Positions 33,013-40,779 of a stretch of 64,000 nt of DNA are shown here, in pieces. Both the position numbers and the translations under genes were made by a program. The notes under the pieces are model-generated. The model did no database searches. It worked only from the letters and a program-made list of their open reading frames with translations, and was not told the DNA's origin. How positions within the stretch are numbered: position 1 is the first letter of the stretch; the number at the start of each line of letters is the position of its first letter. The DNA is from Micromonospora siamensis (GTDB lineage Bacteria; Actinomycetota; Actinomycetes; Mycobacteriales; Micromonosporaceae). The stretch is taken from the NCBI RefSeq assembly GCF_900090305.1, contig NZ_LT607751.1, forward strand, positions 4,340,001 to 4,404,000, written 5' to 3'.

Positions 33013-35025
33013 ATGGATTCCAAGACGCTTTCGCTCAGCAGGATCCTGACCAACGAGGTCCGCTACACCGTGCCGCTGTTCCAACGGAAGTACGTCTGGA
33101 ACGAGCAGGAAAACTGGTGGCCGTTGTGGACCGACGTCGTGGAGACGACGTGCCGGCTGATGACGGATCAGGAACGGGGCGTCGACAGCACCCGGCCCCA
33201 CTTTCTGGGCGCCGTCGTGCACGAGGGGCTTCTCTCCAAGACGGGGCAGTTGCCGGAACAACGCATCATCGATGGTCAGCAGCGGATGACGACGTTGCAG
33301 CTGCTGCTCGCTGCCACCCGCGTGGCAGCCACCGACTGCGGTCTCAGCAAGTCTGCGAGCAGGATCGGACGCCTGATCGAGAACCCGCACGACTCGGTGA
33401 AGGAGGCCCACGACCGGTACAAGGTCTGGCCCACGAACGCCGATCGGGAGTCGTTTCAACGAGCCATGAACGACGACCCCGACGATTCCCTGCTCGGTAG
33501 CGCATACCGCTTCTTCCGCGAGAGGGTGATCGGTTTCGTCAACACGGCCGACGGGGGTTCCGGGTGGGATCCGGGCGACGAGGACGACTGGGCGGGCCCA
33601 TCGATCAGCACCGAGGCCGAGTCCGCCTCCACCGACGATCGCCTGGCCGCGCTGATCGAGACGTTACGGGATCTGATCCGCATCGTCGTCATCGAGCTGG
33701 ACCCGGCCGAGGACGACGCTCAGGTCATCTTCGAGACCCTCAACGCCCATGGCACGGCCCTCCTCCCGTCGGACCTGGTCAAGAACCACATGTTCAACCG
33801 GGCTCAAGTAGCCGGGCTCTCGGTAGACGCTCTTCACGGAAAGTACTGGGCGGCTCTTGAGGACGACTGGTACTCCAAGGAGGACTCCGTAGGACGGACG
33901 CGCCGTCAGCGTCTCGATCTTGCGATCGGCTTCTGGGCCGCGTCGGCGAGCCCTCGCGGTGCGGATGTCGCACAGGCTCACCTGTTCTCCACGGTCCAGG
34001 AGATCGCCCGGGCCCGGTCCGGCCCGATGTCGAGGCCGGACCCGGAGGGGGTGAATCGGCTGTTCGCCGAGATAGCCCACCATGTCACCACCTGGCGGAG
34101 GCTCCGCAGTGCCTCGTACGGCACCGCCGAGGGCCGCTTCATGTCCAGGCTCCACGATCTCAACACCACCACGCCCATGCCCCTGGTGTTGTGGATGGCG
34201 GCTCAGGTCGACGGTCAGGTTCCCCGCGCCGAGTTCGAGCGGGCGCTGGTGTCCGTCGAGTCCTACCTCATCCGGCGCGCGGCCTGCGGCCTCACGGCCA
34301 AGAACTACAACCGGGTCTTCGCGGCCGTGCTGGCACGCGCCAAGAAGACTGACCCGGCGGCTGTGGGCGAAGCTGTTACCAGCTCCCTCGCCGACCTGAC
34401 CGACGACTCGTCCAGGTGGCCGGAGGACTGGGAGTTCGAGTCGGCCCTGACTGAGGAGCCGCAGTACCGACGCCTGCTGCGCGCTTCCCGCGTTCGGATG
34501 GTCCTGGAGGCTCTGGAGTCGGCGATGCTAGGCCCGGACGTGGAGCAGTTGGCCCCGCCGGGGGCGTGCCTCAGCGAGGACGAGGCACCCGACGGAGCCG
34601 GCCGCACCCGGGCGGGGAAGGCGTTCACCGTCGAACACGTGCTGCCCCGGGCCTGGGAGACGCACTGGCCCGTCCCGCCCGGTCTCTCCGATCACGATCG
34701 CGCGCGGGAAACGCAGCGACGTAACGACGACCTCGACCGCCTGGGCAATCTCACGCTGGTCACCGGCGCGAAGAACTCCCAGATGAGCAACAGCGCCTGG
34801 CCGACGAAGCGCAACTACCTCCGGACCAAATCCCTGTTGATGCTCACCCAGAGCACGATCCTCGCCCTGCCCCGTGGACCTGAGGAGGCCCGCAGCCACG
34901 ACGCCAACGCTCAGGCCGCCGACGAGCTCTTCGCCGACCTCTGGGCCACCGATCCCCACATGGCGATAACCCTCCGAGGCGCCTGCCTGGCACAGTGGGC
35001 CCTCAAGGTTTGGCCTCGTCCCTGA
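33013..35025 (+). CDS. GmrSD-like type IV restriction protein (DUF262-DUF1524)
   Basis: 670 aa, ATG at 33013 preceded by GGAGGAGA. The N-terminal DUF262 domain starts with LSLSRILTNEVRYTVPLFQRKYVW and contains IIDGQQRMTTLQLLLA, the ParB-like nucleotide-binding/hydrolysing motif DGQQR (87-91). The C-terminal DUF1524 domain has the HNH nuclease motif: FTVEHVLPRAWETHW (His542) and DRLGNLTLVTGAKNSQMSN (Asn579). GmrSD enzymes cut phage DNA containing glucosylated hydroxymethylcytosine. Both halves are in one chain here. It converges on a GIY-YIG gene and is the first gene of the defence-type island. All catalytic residues appear present. Confidence 0.88.
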   Translation: MDSKTLSLSRILTNEVRYTVPLFQRKYVWNEQENWWPLWTDVVETTCRLMTDQERGVDSTRPHFLGAVVHEGLLSKTGQLPEQRIIDGQQRMTTLQLLLAATRVAATDCGLSKSASRIGRLIENPHDSVKEAHDRYKVWPTNADRESFQRAMNDDPDDSLLGSAYRFFRERVIGFVNTADGGSGWDPGDEDDWAGPSISTEAESASTDDRLAALIETLRDLIRIVVIELDPAEDDAQVIFETLNAHGTALLPSDLVKNHMFNRAQVAGLSVDALHGKYWAALEDDWYSKEDSVGRTRRQRLDLAIGFWAASASPRGADVAQAHLFSTVQEIARARSGPMSRPDPEGVNRLFAEIAHHVTTWRRLRSASYGTAEGRFMSRLHDLNTTTPMPLVLWMAAQVDGQVPRAEFERALVSVESYLIRRAACGLTAKNYNRVFAAVLARAKKTDPAAVGEAVTSSLADLTDDSSRWPEDWEFESALTEEPQYRRLLRASRVRMVLEALESAMLGPDVEQLAPPGACLSEDEAPDGAGRTRAGKAFTVEHVLPRAWETHWPVPPGLSDHDRARETQRRNDDLDRLGNLTLVTGAKNSQMSNSAWPTKRNYLRTKSLLMLTQSTILALPRGPEEARSHDANAQAADELFADLWATDPHMAITLRGACLAQWALKVWPRP

Positions 35026-35063
35026 CATGCCGCCGGGCGGCGGCGAGGGAGCGCAGCCGGAGG

Positions 35064-35627
35064 TCAGTAGCTGTACGTGGGCTTGAACGTGAACCCGTGG
35101 TGATCGACGACGCCTCGGTCCTTGATCGTCGCAGCATCACTCTCGGTCACCTGCTCCCATCTCTGGGCGCCCAGGAACTTCATCTGGTTCTGCTGCCGGG
35201 CGCCGAGCACGTTGATAAGGAGCGCCTCGACCTCGCGGATGACCGTGTCGCCTGTGCTGGGAACCGGGCGATCCCGCTGGCTCACCACCTTCCACCCGTC
35301 AAGCTCACCTTCCACCACATCGTCGAAGGAGAACCAACAGAAGCGGGACCATGTCCCCGCCAGGTGATCCGACAGATGATCCTTGAGCCGTCCACCGAGT
35401 CCCCCTCTTCCCCGTGCCAGGCCCACATACGCGGGGCCGTAGTGGTCGAAAAGGATGTAGACGCCACGGGCACGCCTGAAGTCGCACAGCCGGATGCTTC
35501 CCGCGTTGCGGTTCTGGCGTCCGAGCAACTGCCAGGCACTCGGTCCCGACCCCGGGCTCCAGGAGATCTCGTCCGCCTCCCAGAACATCCCGTAGGCACC
35601 GAAGAGGTGACCACCAGGCGTCGACAT
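35064..35627 (-). CDS. GIY-YIG domain protein
   Basis: 187 aa from the ATG at 35625-35627. Around residues 50-80 the sequence RARGVYILFDHYGPAYVGLARGRGGLGGRLKDH matches the GIY-YIG layout: 'GVY' strand, 'YVG' strand, then a basic helix with the catalytic Arg. A later Glu in IREVEALLINVL may be the metal ligand. Proteins of this type are nucleases or degenerate DNA-binding domains. Upstream part (ISWSPGSGPSAWQLLGRQNRN) is not recognised. It is convergent with the GmrSD-like gene, so it may be a partner nuclease or an unrelated neighbour. Confidence 0.75.
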   Translation of the reverse strand: MSTPGGHLFGAYGMFWEADEISWSPGSGPSAWQLLGRQNRNAGSIRLCDFRRARGVYILFDHYGPAYVGLARGRGGLGGRLKDHLSDHLAGTWSRFCWFSFDDVVEGELDGWKVVSQRDRPVPSTGDTVIREVEALLINVLGARQQNQMKFLGAQRWEQVTESDAATIKDRGVVDHHGFTFKPTYSY

Positions 35628-35700
35628 TGGACGATTATCGCACCTCCGAAGCATCGGCACTTTGACCGGCCGGGCACCGTCCAGCGCATCGGCACCTGGC

Positions 35701-35952
35701 TCAACGGCGCAGGCGGCGAGTGCAGGGGCCGTCGTGGTCGGCGGCCAGGAGGCAGCGCCGGCCGCCGGGCATCAGCAGGTCGCAGAAGACCCGATGGCGT
35801 ACGTTCTGGTCGTCCTCGGCGGAGACGGTGGTCTCCCCCGGGTCGGTCTGCGGCAGGAGCACCGTCCAGCGGGCGACCACCCGGGCCAGGCGCTGCGCGG
35901 CGGTCAGGTCGGTGGCGGCGACCGGCAGGTGAATGACGTACCGCCCGGTCAC
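35701..35952 (-). CDS. Small hypothetical protein, 83 aa
   Basis: 83 aa from a GTG at 35950-35952, overlapping the preceding small gene as GTGA. It contains strand YVIHLPVAAT, an amphipathic helix LTAAQRLARVVARWTVLL, and a Cys-containing C-terminus (RHRVFCDLLMPGGRRCLLAADHDGPC), which may bind metal. Such proteins pair with small DivIVA-like and XRE genes in Micromonosporaceae as I know the pattern, but no function is known. Confidence 0.6.
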   Translation of the reverse strand: MTGRYVIHLPVAATDLTAAQRLARVVARWTVLLPQTDPGETTVSAEDDQNVRHRVFCDLLMPGGRRCLLAADHDGPCTRRLRR

Positions 35953-36164
35953 CGCGCGTTCCCGCGGTCGAGCAGGGCGAGCTTCGCGACGGCGACCTCG
36001 CGGCGGCTGGCGGCCAGGGCGGTGTGGACGGCGGCGAAGTCGACGGCCACGCGGTCGAGGAACGCGTACACCTCGGCGGGGTCGAGGCCGCGGCGGCCGA
36101 ACCCGGCGGGCTTGAAGCGGTGCTCGCCCACCTGCCAGGGCAGCAAACTGATGCGGTCGCTCAT
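35949..36164 (-). CDS. Small DivIVA-domain protein
   Basis: 71 aa, ATG at 36162-36164. The chain PAGFGRRGLDPAEVYAFLDRVAVDF matches the DivIVA N-terminal pattern 'F...lRGYd..eV..fl.', followed by a short helix. It lacks the long coiled coil of true DivIVA, so it may be a membrane-targeting adaptor. It is translationally coupled to the 83-aa gene and divergent from the XRE regulator, so it is probably controlled by that regulator. Confidence 0.65.
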   Translation of the reverse strand: MSDRISLLPWQVGEHRFKPAGFGRRGLDPAEVYAFLDRVAVDFAAVHTALAASRREVAVAKLALLDRGNAR

Positions 36165-36363
36165 GGCCAACCTGCCTCTCGTCGTGGGGTGGAAGGCGGG
36201 TCCGCCCGCCCGCCGCGCACGGGCGGACCCACCCGGCACCTGCCACCGCAGCCTTCGATCGGCGGTACGGCACCAGGGCTTCTGGTGGTCAGCTTGTGAC
36301 ACTCCGCAGTGTTCCTGCAACGTTCCACGGCGATATTTCTTCCAGATTCATTGACTTTCTTTA

Positions 36364-36385
36364 CTGCAACCTGTAGGTGTTGCAG
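36364..36385. promoter_or_regulatory. Inverted repeat upstream of the XRE regulator
   Basis: CTGCAAC (36364-36370) and GTTGCAG (36379-36385) form a 7-bp inverted repeat with an inner palindrome ACCTGTAGGT at 36369-36378. It lies 46 bases before the XRE gene and just after a TTGACT box (36351-36356), so it may be the operator of that regulator. Confidence 0.5.
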
Positions 36386-36430
36386 AAGCGAGTCACGCAG
36401 TGTTGCGCCGTGGAATCAGGGAGTGTTCGG

Positions 36431-37318
36431 ATGGCCGACGACCTCGGATCGACCGTGCCGCGGCGGCAGCTCGGGCGGCTGCTGCGGCAGTACCGGACCG
36501 AGGCGGGGGTGACCCTGGACGCCGCCGCCGAGGCGCTCGAATACAGCCGACAGAAGATCTGGCGCATCGAGTGCGGGATGGGCGCGGTGCGGATGCTCGA
36601 CGTCAAGGCGATGTGCGAGCTGTACGGGGTCTCGGGCGAGATGACCGAGGCGATGCGAGGGCTCGCGGCCGAGACGAAGTCGAAGGGGTGGTGGCACGCG
36701 TACGGGGACGCGGTGCCGAGCTGGTTCGAGCTGTACGTGGGGTTGGAGTCGGCCGCCGCCCACCTGCGCCGCTACGACGAGTCGCTCATCCCGGGACTAC
36801 TCCAAACCCGGGAGTACGCGCTGGGGCTCTATCACCCGAGCAGTCGCCTCAGTGTTGAGGAGCGGGAGCGGGCCGTTGAGGTGCGCATGCAGCGACAAGG
36901 GCTGCTGACTCGACTCCTGCCGCGACCGCCACGGCTGGACGCTGTGCTCTCGGAGGCTGTGCTCCGTCGAGCAGTTGGCGGGCCGCGGGTGATGACCGGT
37001 CAGTTCAGTCGACTCCTGGAAGTAGCAGAGTTGCCGAACGTGTCGGTGCGCGTGGTACCGCTTGCGGCCGGACCGCACCCCGGCGCGGTGGCAGGCTCCT
37101 TCGTCATCCTCGACTTTCCTGCCACCAACAAGGGACGCACTGCACCCGAACCATCCATCGTCTACAGCGAGTCGCTGACCGGGGCGCTCTATCTAGACAA
37201 GCCGGATGAGCTGGCTGCCTACGAGAACACGTGGAGAGGCGTAGAGACCCTCGCGTTGAGTGAGGCAGAATCGAAGGACATGATCAAGCGGATCGCCCGG
37301 GAGATGCGGCATGACTGA
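36431..37318 (+). CDS. XRE-family regulator with DUF5753 domain
   Basis: 295 aa from the ATG at 36431 with GGGAG upstream. Residues about 10-60 form the helix-turn-helix (LGRLLRQYRTEAGVTLDAAAEALEYSRQKIWRIE). The remainder is DUF5753: GWWHAYGDAVPSWFELYVGLE, LIPGLLQTREYA, VVPLAAGPHPGAVAGSFVILDF, YLDKPDELAAYE. In Streptomyces, such regulators pair with a DUF397 protein and govern development or antibiotic production. The pair is present here. Confidence 0.87.
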   Translation: MADDLGSTVPRRQLGRLLRQYRTEAGVTLDAAAEALEYSRQKIWRIECGMGAVRMLDVKAMCELYGVSGEMTEAMRGLAAETKSKGWWHAYGDAVPSWFELYVGLESAAAHLRRYDESLIPGLLQTREYALGLYHPSSRLSVEERERAVEVRMQRQGLLTRLLPRPPRLDAVLSEAVLRRAVGGPRVMTGQFSRLLEVAELPNVSVRVVPLAAGPHPGAVAGSFVILDFPATNKGRTAPEPSIVYSESLTGALYLDKPDELAAYENTWRGVETLALSEAESKDMIKRIAREMRHD

Positions 37319-37511
37319 CCTGACCGGCGCCGTCTGGCGCAAGAGCACCCGCAGCGGCGACAACGGCGGCGACTGCGTCGAGGTCGCCACCAATCTCCCC
37401 GACATCGTCGCCGTACGCGACTCGAAGGACGCCAGCGGACCGTCACTCGCCGTCGCCGCTGAGTCGTGGATCACCTTCGTCGCGACCCTCAAGCACCCGA
37501 TCGCGCGATGA
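37311..37511 (+). CDS. DUF397 protein
   Basis: 66 aa, ATG at 37311 overlapping the regulator stop by eight bases. WRKSTRSGDNGGDCVEVATN, then VAVRDSKD and the C-terminal strand are the standard DUF397 pattern. These proteins act as a partner or antagonist of the XRE/DUF5753 protein. The next reading frame starts inside its stop codon (ATGA). Confidence 0.85.
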   Translation: MTDLTGAVWRKSTRSGDNGGDCVEVATNLPDIVAVRDSKDASGPSLAVAAESWITFVATLKHPIAR

Positions 37512-38126
37512 CGTCCGCGCCAGCCGCTCCTGCCTTCATGGCACCAGCCGAACGCTGCGAGATGCTCGTCGAGGCTCGCGAGATACCGGGCCGAGGTTCC
37601 GGACCACTACGACGAGCCCCTTCGAGAGGTCGCCGAACGTATCGACCAAACCGGCAGCTTGGGTAAGTCCGACATCGGTGCTCTCTACCTCTGGAAACGC
37701 ATCCCTCGCGGACCCTGGTGCCTTGAGCTGCTTCGGATGCCGAAGGCCAAGGTCCGAGCCATCACGTCCGCCACCGTCCAGGCCGCCCGCTTGATCGAGA
37801 TGCCGGTACCTGAAGCCGCTGCTGCTGCACGTAGCACCCTTTATCCGCTTCCTGGCACGAAGACAGGTGACGCCCTGCCATCGGCGCTGATACTGGCGTC
37901 CGCACCCAAACGAATGGCGGTGTATGACATCCGCGCACACAAGGGGCTTGCCAGAGTGTGCTTGCCACTACGTAACGGCCACGGCCGGTACCGGCGATAC
38001 ATGGAATTGGTCGAGACGTGCCGTGCCGAGTTGTTGGCGCACGGCGCCGGGGTCCATACGGCACGGCAGGTGGACCTTGCTCTCTATTGGCTCGGTGGCC
38101 ACCCGGCACACCCTGGACCACGTTGA
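37508..38126 (+). pseudogene. Frameshifted hypothetical gene downstream of DUF397
   Basis: Frame one starts at ATG 37508 in an ATGA overlap and reads APAERCEMLVEARE to about 37582. A different frame then gives a coherent continuation, RYRAEVPDHYDEPLREVAERI then DQTGSLGKSDIGALYLWKRI, which stays open to the TGA at 38124-38126 but has no ATG, GTG or good start near its beginning. Joining them at about 37580-37586 gives one smooth protein of about 205 aa with the helical opening common in actinobacterial small proteins. One or two bases are thus probably lost or gained. The product may still be made as two pieces, a short peptide and a fragment from a TTG at 37659, but no ribosome site supports that. 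Confidence 0.6.
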
Positions 38127-38285
38127 CGTCTAAGGGCAGCCCTCGTGGTCAACTCACCACGACAAGGCCCGGAAACCGTCGAAATGCCGGCGATTCAATG
38201 TCGGCGGGAACCGGCAAGAGCGCTCGGCGGCTGCCGAGGGTCGGTCCGGCCGGACGAGCCCCGGTGACGAGCTGCCCGGTTCCCC

Positions 38286-38873
38286 TCATCGCCGTTTGCC
38301 GAGGGTGGGCAGACCCGCCGCCAATGATCGCACCGACGCTGACCGGTCGCCGTCACGACACAGGTCGCACCTACGGGAGGCTGGATCGGTCCCCCTCCGA
38401 CGAAACGTGCTGCCACAACGCGCGCACCTCACGGTGGCCCACTCCGCGTGACACCGGGAACAACGGGGCGCACCTGACTTCCGGGTCAGGCCGCCATCGC
38501 GTCCGCTGACACCGCAGCCGGCGCAGTGCGCCGCGAGCAGTGACTCGACCCGCTCCTGGGACCTGATCGCCTTCAATTCGCGCTGTCGCTTCTGTCGCTC
38601 GCCCGCATCCTGCTTGGCCCTCACGCGTCCGCGTTGCACTGAAAGGAGCCGATGCATCTGTTGCCGGACCTTCGGGTCGGAACAGCTCTTCGCGACGCGT
38701 GAACCTTGCCTCAGCAGGTCGTGTGCACCCCGAGCGTCACCGGCGCTGATCGCCCGGTCCACGGCGAGCAGGATCGAGACCAGACGATCTTCGGGAGCAA
38801 CCGTCGAGCCCGGCCTGCTGGCGCGTTCGACGCCCGCCGGCACCTCTCGCCCTGCTTTCCTGCCGTTGATCGT
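38286..38873 (-). CDS. Zinc-ribbon-rich hypothetical protein
   Basis: 195 aa from a GTG at 38871-38873, with GGGGGA six bases upstream. The C-terminal half has four CxxC pairs (CAGCG, CSRCH, CARCG, CDLCR), enough for two zinc ribbons. The N-terminal half is helical, and the middle is a Lys/Arg/Gln-rich helix (RGRVRAKQDAGERQKRQRELK) that looks nucleic-acid binding. It lies just downstream of the TPR gene (31-base gap) on the same strand. No known family recognised; a nucleic-acid-linked role is possible. Confidence 0.55.
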   Translation of the reverse strand, partial: TINGRKAGREVPAGVERASRPGSTVAPEDRLVSILLAVDRAISAGDARGAHDLLRQGSRVAKSCSDPKVRQQMHRLLSVQRGRVRAKQDAGERQKRQRELKAIRSQERVESLLAAHCAGCGVSGRDGGLTRKSGAPRCSRCHAEWATVRCARCGSTFRRRGTDPASRRCDLCRDGDRSASVRSLAAGLPTLGKRR

Positions 38874-38904
38874 CACCGCACTGTCCCCCGGGCCGAAGCT
38901 TCGT

Positions 38905-39582
38905 CTACCGGTCGTCGTCGTCCAGCCGTCGGAGGTGGTCCAGTAGCGCCTCCACCTCCGCGGCAATTGCAGACTCGGAACCATACGCTCGGTGGGCATC
39001 GTGCAGGAGGTCATCGAGTTGGCGTCGCGCCTCGGTCACGTCGCCCACGCCCGCCGCCAGCATGGCGACCTGCTGCCGCAGCGGGAACAGGGTCGGTGAG
39101 CCTGGGGCCATCTCCCGCTGCTCCTCGGCGAGCAACGCTCGCAGCTCGACCAGCGCCGACGTCCCTTCGCCCAGCTCCGCCTGACACACGGCCGCCTGCT
39201 GCCGGCATTGCCAGATCAGCTCCTGGTCCGGCACCGGCCGCGCGGCCAGGTCGGGGACCAGGCGCTGAAACTCCGGTAGCGCCTGCCGGAACGCCCCGGC
39301 GAGGACGTACAGGTTGGCCAGGTTCAGCCGCAACTCCAACACCTTCGGCTGCTTGGCGGCATGCCCCTTGCGCAGCGGTCGGAGTGCCGCCTCCAACAAC
39401 TCGGCCGCCTGGGTGAACCGCTCCGCCTCGGCCAGCTCCCAGGCTCGTTCCTCCACTTCGTCCAGCTCGTCGGCGGATGGCGCGACGACTTCCGGCGCGA
39501 TCCGCGGCTGCACGATGTCGACGCGGGTGGGCAGCAGCGGCGCCCGCGGCGGCAGCGGCCCGAAGGGATAGCGATAGGGCAT
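38905..39582 (-). CDS. TPR-repeat protein, C-terminal remnant of a Ser/Thr kinase
   Basis: 225 aa. After a proline-rich start (YPFGPLPPRAPLLPTR) the protein is built of helix pairs of the tetratricopeptide type: AWELAEAERFTQAAELLEAAL, LELRLNLANLYVLAGAFRQALPEFQRL, CRQQAAVCQAELGEGTSALVELRALL, LFPLRQQVAMLAAGVGDVTEARRQL. In actinobacteria such a proline-rich linker and TPR tail follow a protein-kinase domain. The kinase N-lobe remnant lies immediately upstream in another frame. The TPR part may still be translated from its own ATG. Confidence 0.65.
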   Translation of the reverse strand: MPYRYPFGPLPPRAPLLPTRVDIVQPRIAPEVVAPSADELDEVEERAWELAEAERFTQAAELLEAALRPLRKGHAAKQPKVLELRLNLANLYVLAGAFRQALPEFQRLVPDLAARPVPDQELIWQCRQQAAVCQAELGEGTSALVELRALLAEEQREMAPGSPTLFPLRQQVAMLAAGVGDVTEARRQLDDLLHDAHRAYGSESAIAAEVEALLDHLRRLDDDDR

Positions 39583-39751
39583 CGTGCGCGTTCTCCCGCT
39601 CGCCCTCAGGGATGGTGAGCTGACGGAGGAACTTGATGGCGACCGGCCGGTCCAGTTTCTCGTCGAAGCCGGCCCAGACCTCCCCCATGCCGCCGTGCCC
39701 GAGCGGGTACGTCAGCTCGTACCGGTCGGCTACCCGCTCCTGCGCCTGCAT
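39583..39751 (-). pseudogene. N-lobe remnant of a Ser/Thr protein kinase
   Basis: From an ATG at 39749-39751 the frame encodes DRYELTYPLGHGGMGEVWAG and then DEKLDRPVAIKFLRQLTIP: the kinase glycine loop GHGGMG and the VAIK lysine. Sequence then passes straight into the TPR gene in another frame (offset by one base). The catalytic HRD and DFG regions, about 220 residues, are missing. This is an internal deletion, so it cannot be an active kinase. Confidence 0.7.
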
Positions 39752-39793
39752 CGCCTCTCCCCGTTCTCAGCCCCGGAATTGATGGATGACCCG

Positions 39794-40582
39794 TCAGACC
39801 CGCTCGCCTGCCAGCTCGGCCAACTCCCGGTACGCCGCCCGGACCGCCTCGGAGGCATCTGCTTCCTGCGCCGCGTTCTCGGTAGCGATGGCCGCAAGTT
39901 CAAGAGCGATCCGGAGGCGCTGCAGCTCAGCTTCGGTCTGGTGCCACAGCTTGCTCGCGCTCTCCCGCTGTTCGGCGAGTATCCGAGCGACATGGGTGTC
40001 CGGCGGGCGCGCTCCGGGCCTGTCCTGCCAGCCGGCGATCCCGGGACGAAGCTGCTGCCGATGGCTGAGAACCTCGGCGGCCTCCCACAACGCCTGCGCC
40101 AGCAGGCGGCCCCCCTCCGCCGGGTCGATGATCTCATCCACGGCGGGAAGGGCACGGCCCGCCCGCTCGGCCAATGTCTCCAAGGCGGAGAAGTCCTTCT
40201 GCTCCTCCTCCTTGTGCAGCAGGTGGTGAAGCGCGGGGAACTCCGCTCGATCCGGCGCGATCAACTCCGGAACGGGTGCCGACGACGGCGTCGCCGCCGC
40301 AAGGCAGAGCACCAGCACCAGCGCCGCCACCACGAAGACCGCCAACGGCGGTACGCCGCTGACGAACAGTCCCAGGGCGCCGATCAGAGTCAGCGTGGAG
40401 AACACGACGGCGGCCGGAACGTTGTGACCCTTTTGCACGGGCGTAAAGGCGCGAAGGTGCGTGATGCTCCCCCACTCATGCTTCATCGGCCTCTCGGAGA
40501 ACCGCAGCGGCGCCAGGGCGACCATGGTCTGCGTGTCGTCCTGGGCGATCCAGAGATGGAAGGGGGACTCGGACGGGGACAA
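39794..40582 (-). CDS. Membrane protein of unknown function, 262 aa
   Basis: Start is a TTG at 40580-40582 with AGGAGG five bases upstream. An N-terminal soluble segment is followed by two hydrophobic helices (about 54-98: PAAVVFSTLTLIGALGLFVSGVPPLAVFVVAALVLVLCLAA) and a long helical tail that is Glu/Arg/Ala-rich (ILAEQRESASKLWHQTEAEL...), probably a coiled coil on the cytoplasmic side. It is next to the kinase remnant on the same strand, so it may have been a kinase partner. Family not recognised. Confidence 0.6.
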   Translation of the reverse strand: MSPSESPFHLWIAQDDTQTMVALAPLRFSERPMKHEWGSITHLRAFTPVQKGHNVPAAVVFSTLTLIGALGLFVSGVPPLAVFVVAALVLVLCLAAATPSSAPVPELIAPDRAEFPALHHLLHKEEEQKDFSALETLAERAGRALPAVDEIIDPAEGGRLLAQALWEAAEVLSHRQQLRPGIAGWQDRPGARPPDTHVARILAEQRESASKLWHQTEAELQRLRIALELAAIATENAAQEADASEAVRAAYRELAELAGERV

Positions 40583-40607
40583 CCGTCCTCCTCTCGGCGG
40601 TATTCAG

Positions 40608-40772
40608 TTAGGCGATGCCCTTGCGGCGGCGGATCATCTGGTACGCCTGTCGGCGGGCGAACTGGTTGAGCTGCGAGCGCAGCCTCTCGTCGTCGAGGTA
40701 ACGCTGCATCAGCTTGCCGTTGTCGTCGTGCCTGGACAGGATCGCGTTCTCGATGCGCCCGTCGGAGACGAG
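40608..40772 (-). pseudogene. 3' fragment of an unidentified gene
   Basis: After an in-frame TGA (40775-40773) the minus strand reads LVSDGRIENAILSRHDDNGK, then LMQRYLDDERLRSQLNQFAR and RQAYQMIRRRKGIA to a TAA at 40610-40608. The composition is coding-like, but no start codon precedes it apart from an internal ATG. It is the C-terminal 54 codons of a larger gene, left next to the end of the Hhe-like gene. I do not recognise the parent. Confidence 0.4.
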
Positions 40773-40779
40773 TCACGAT

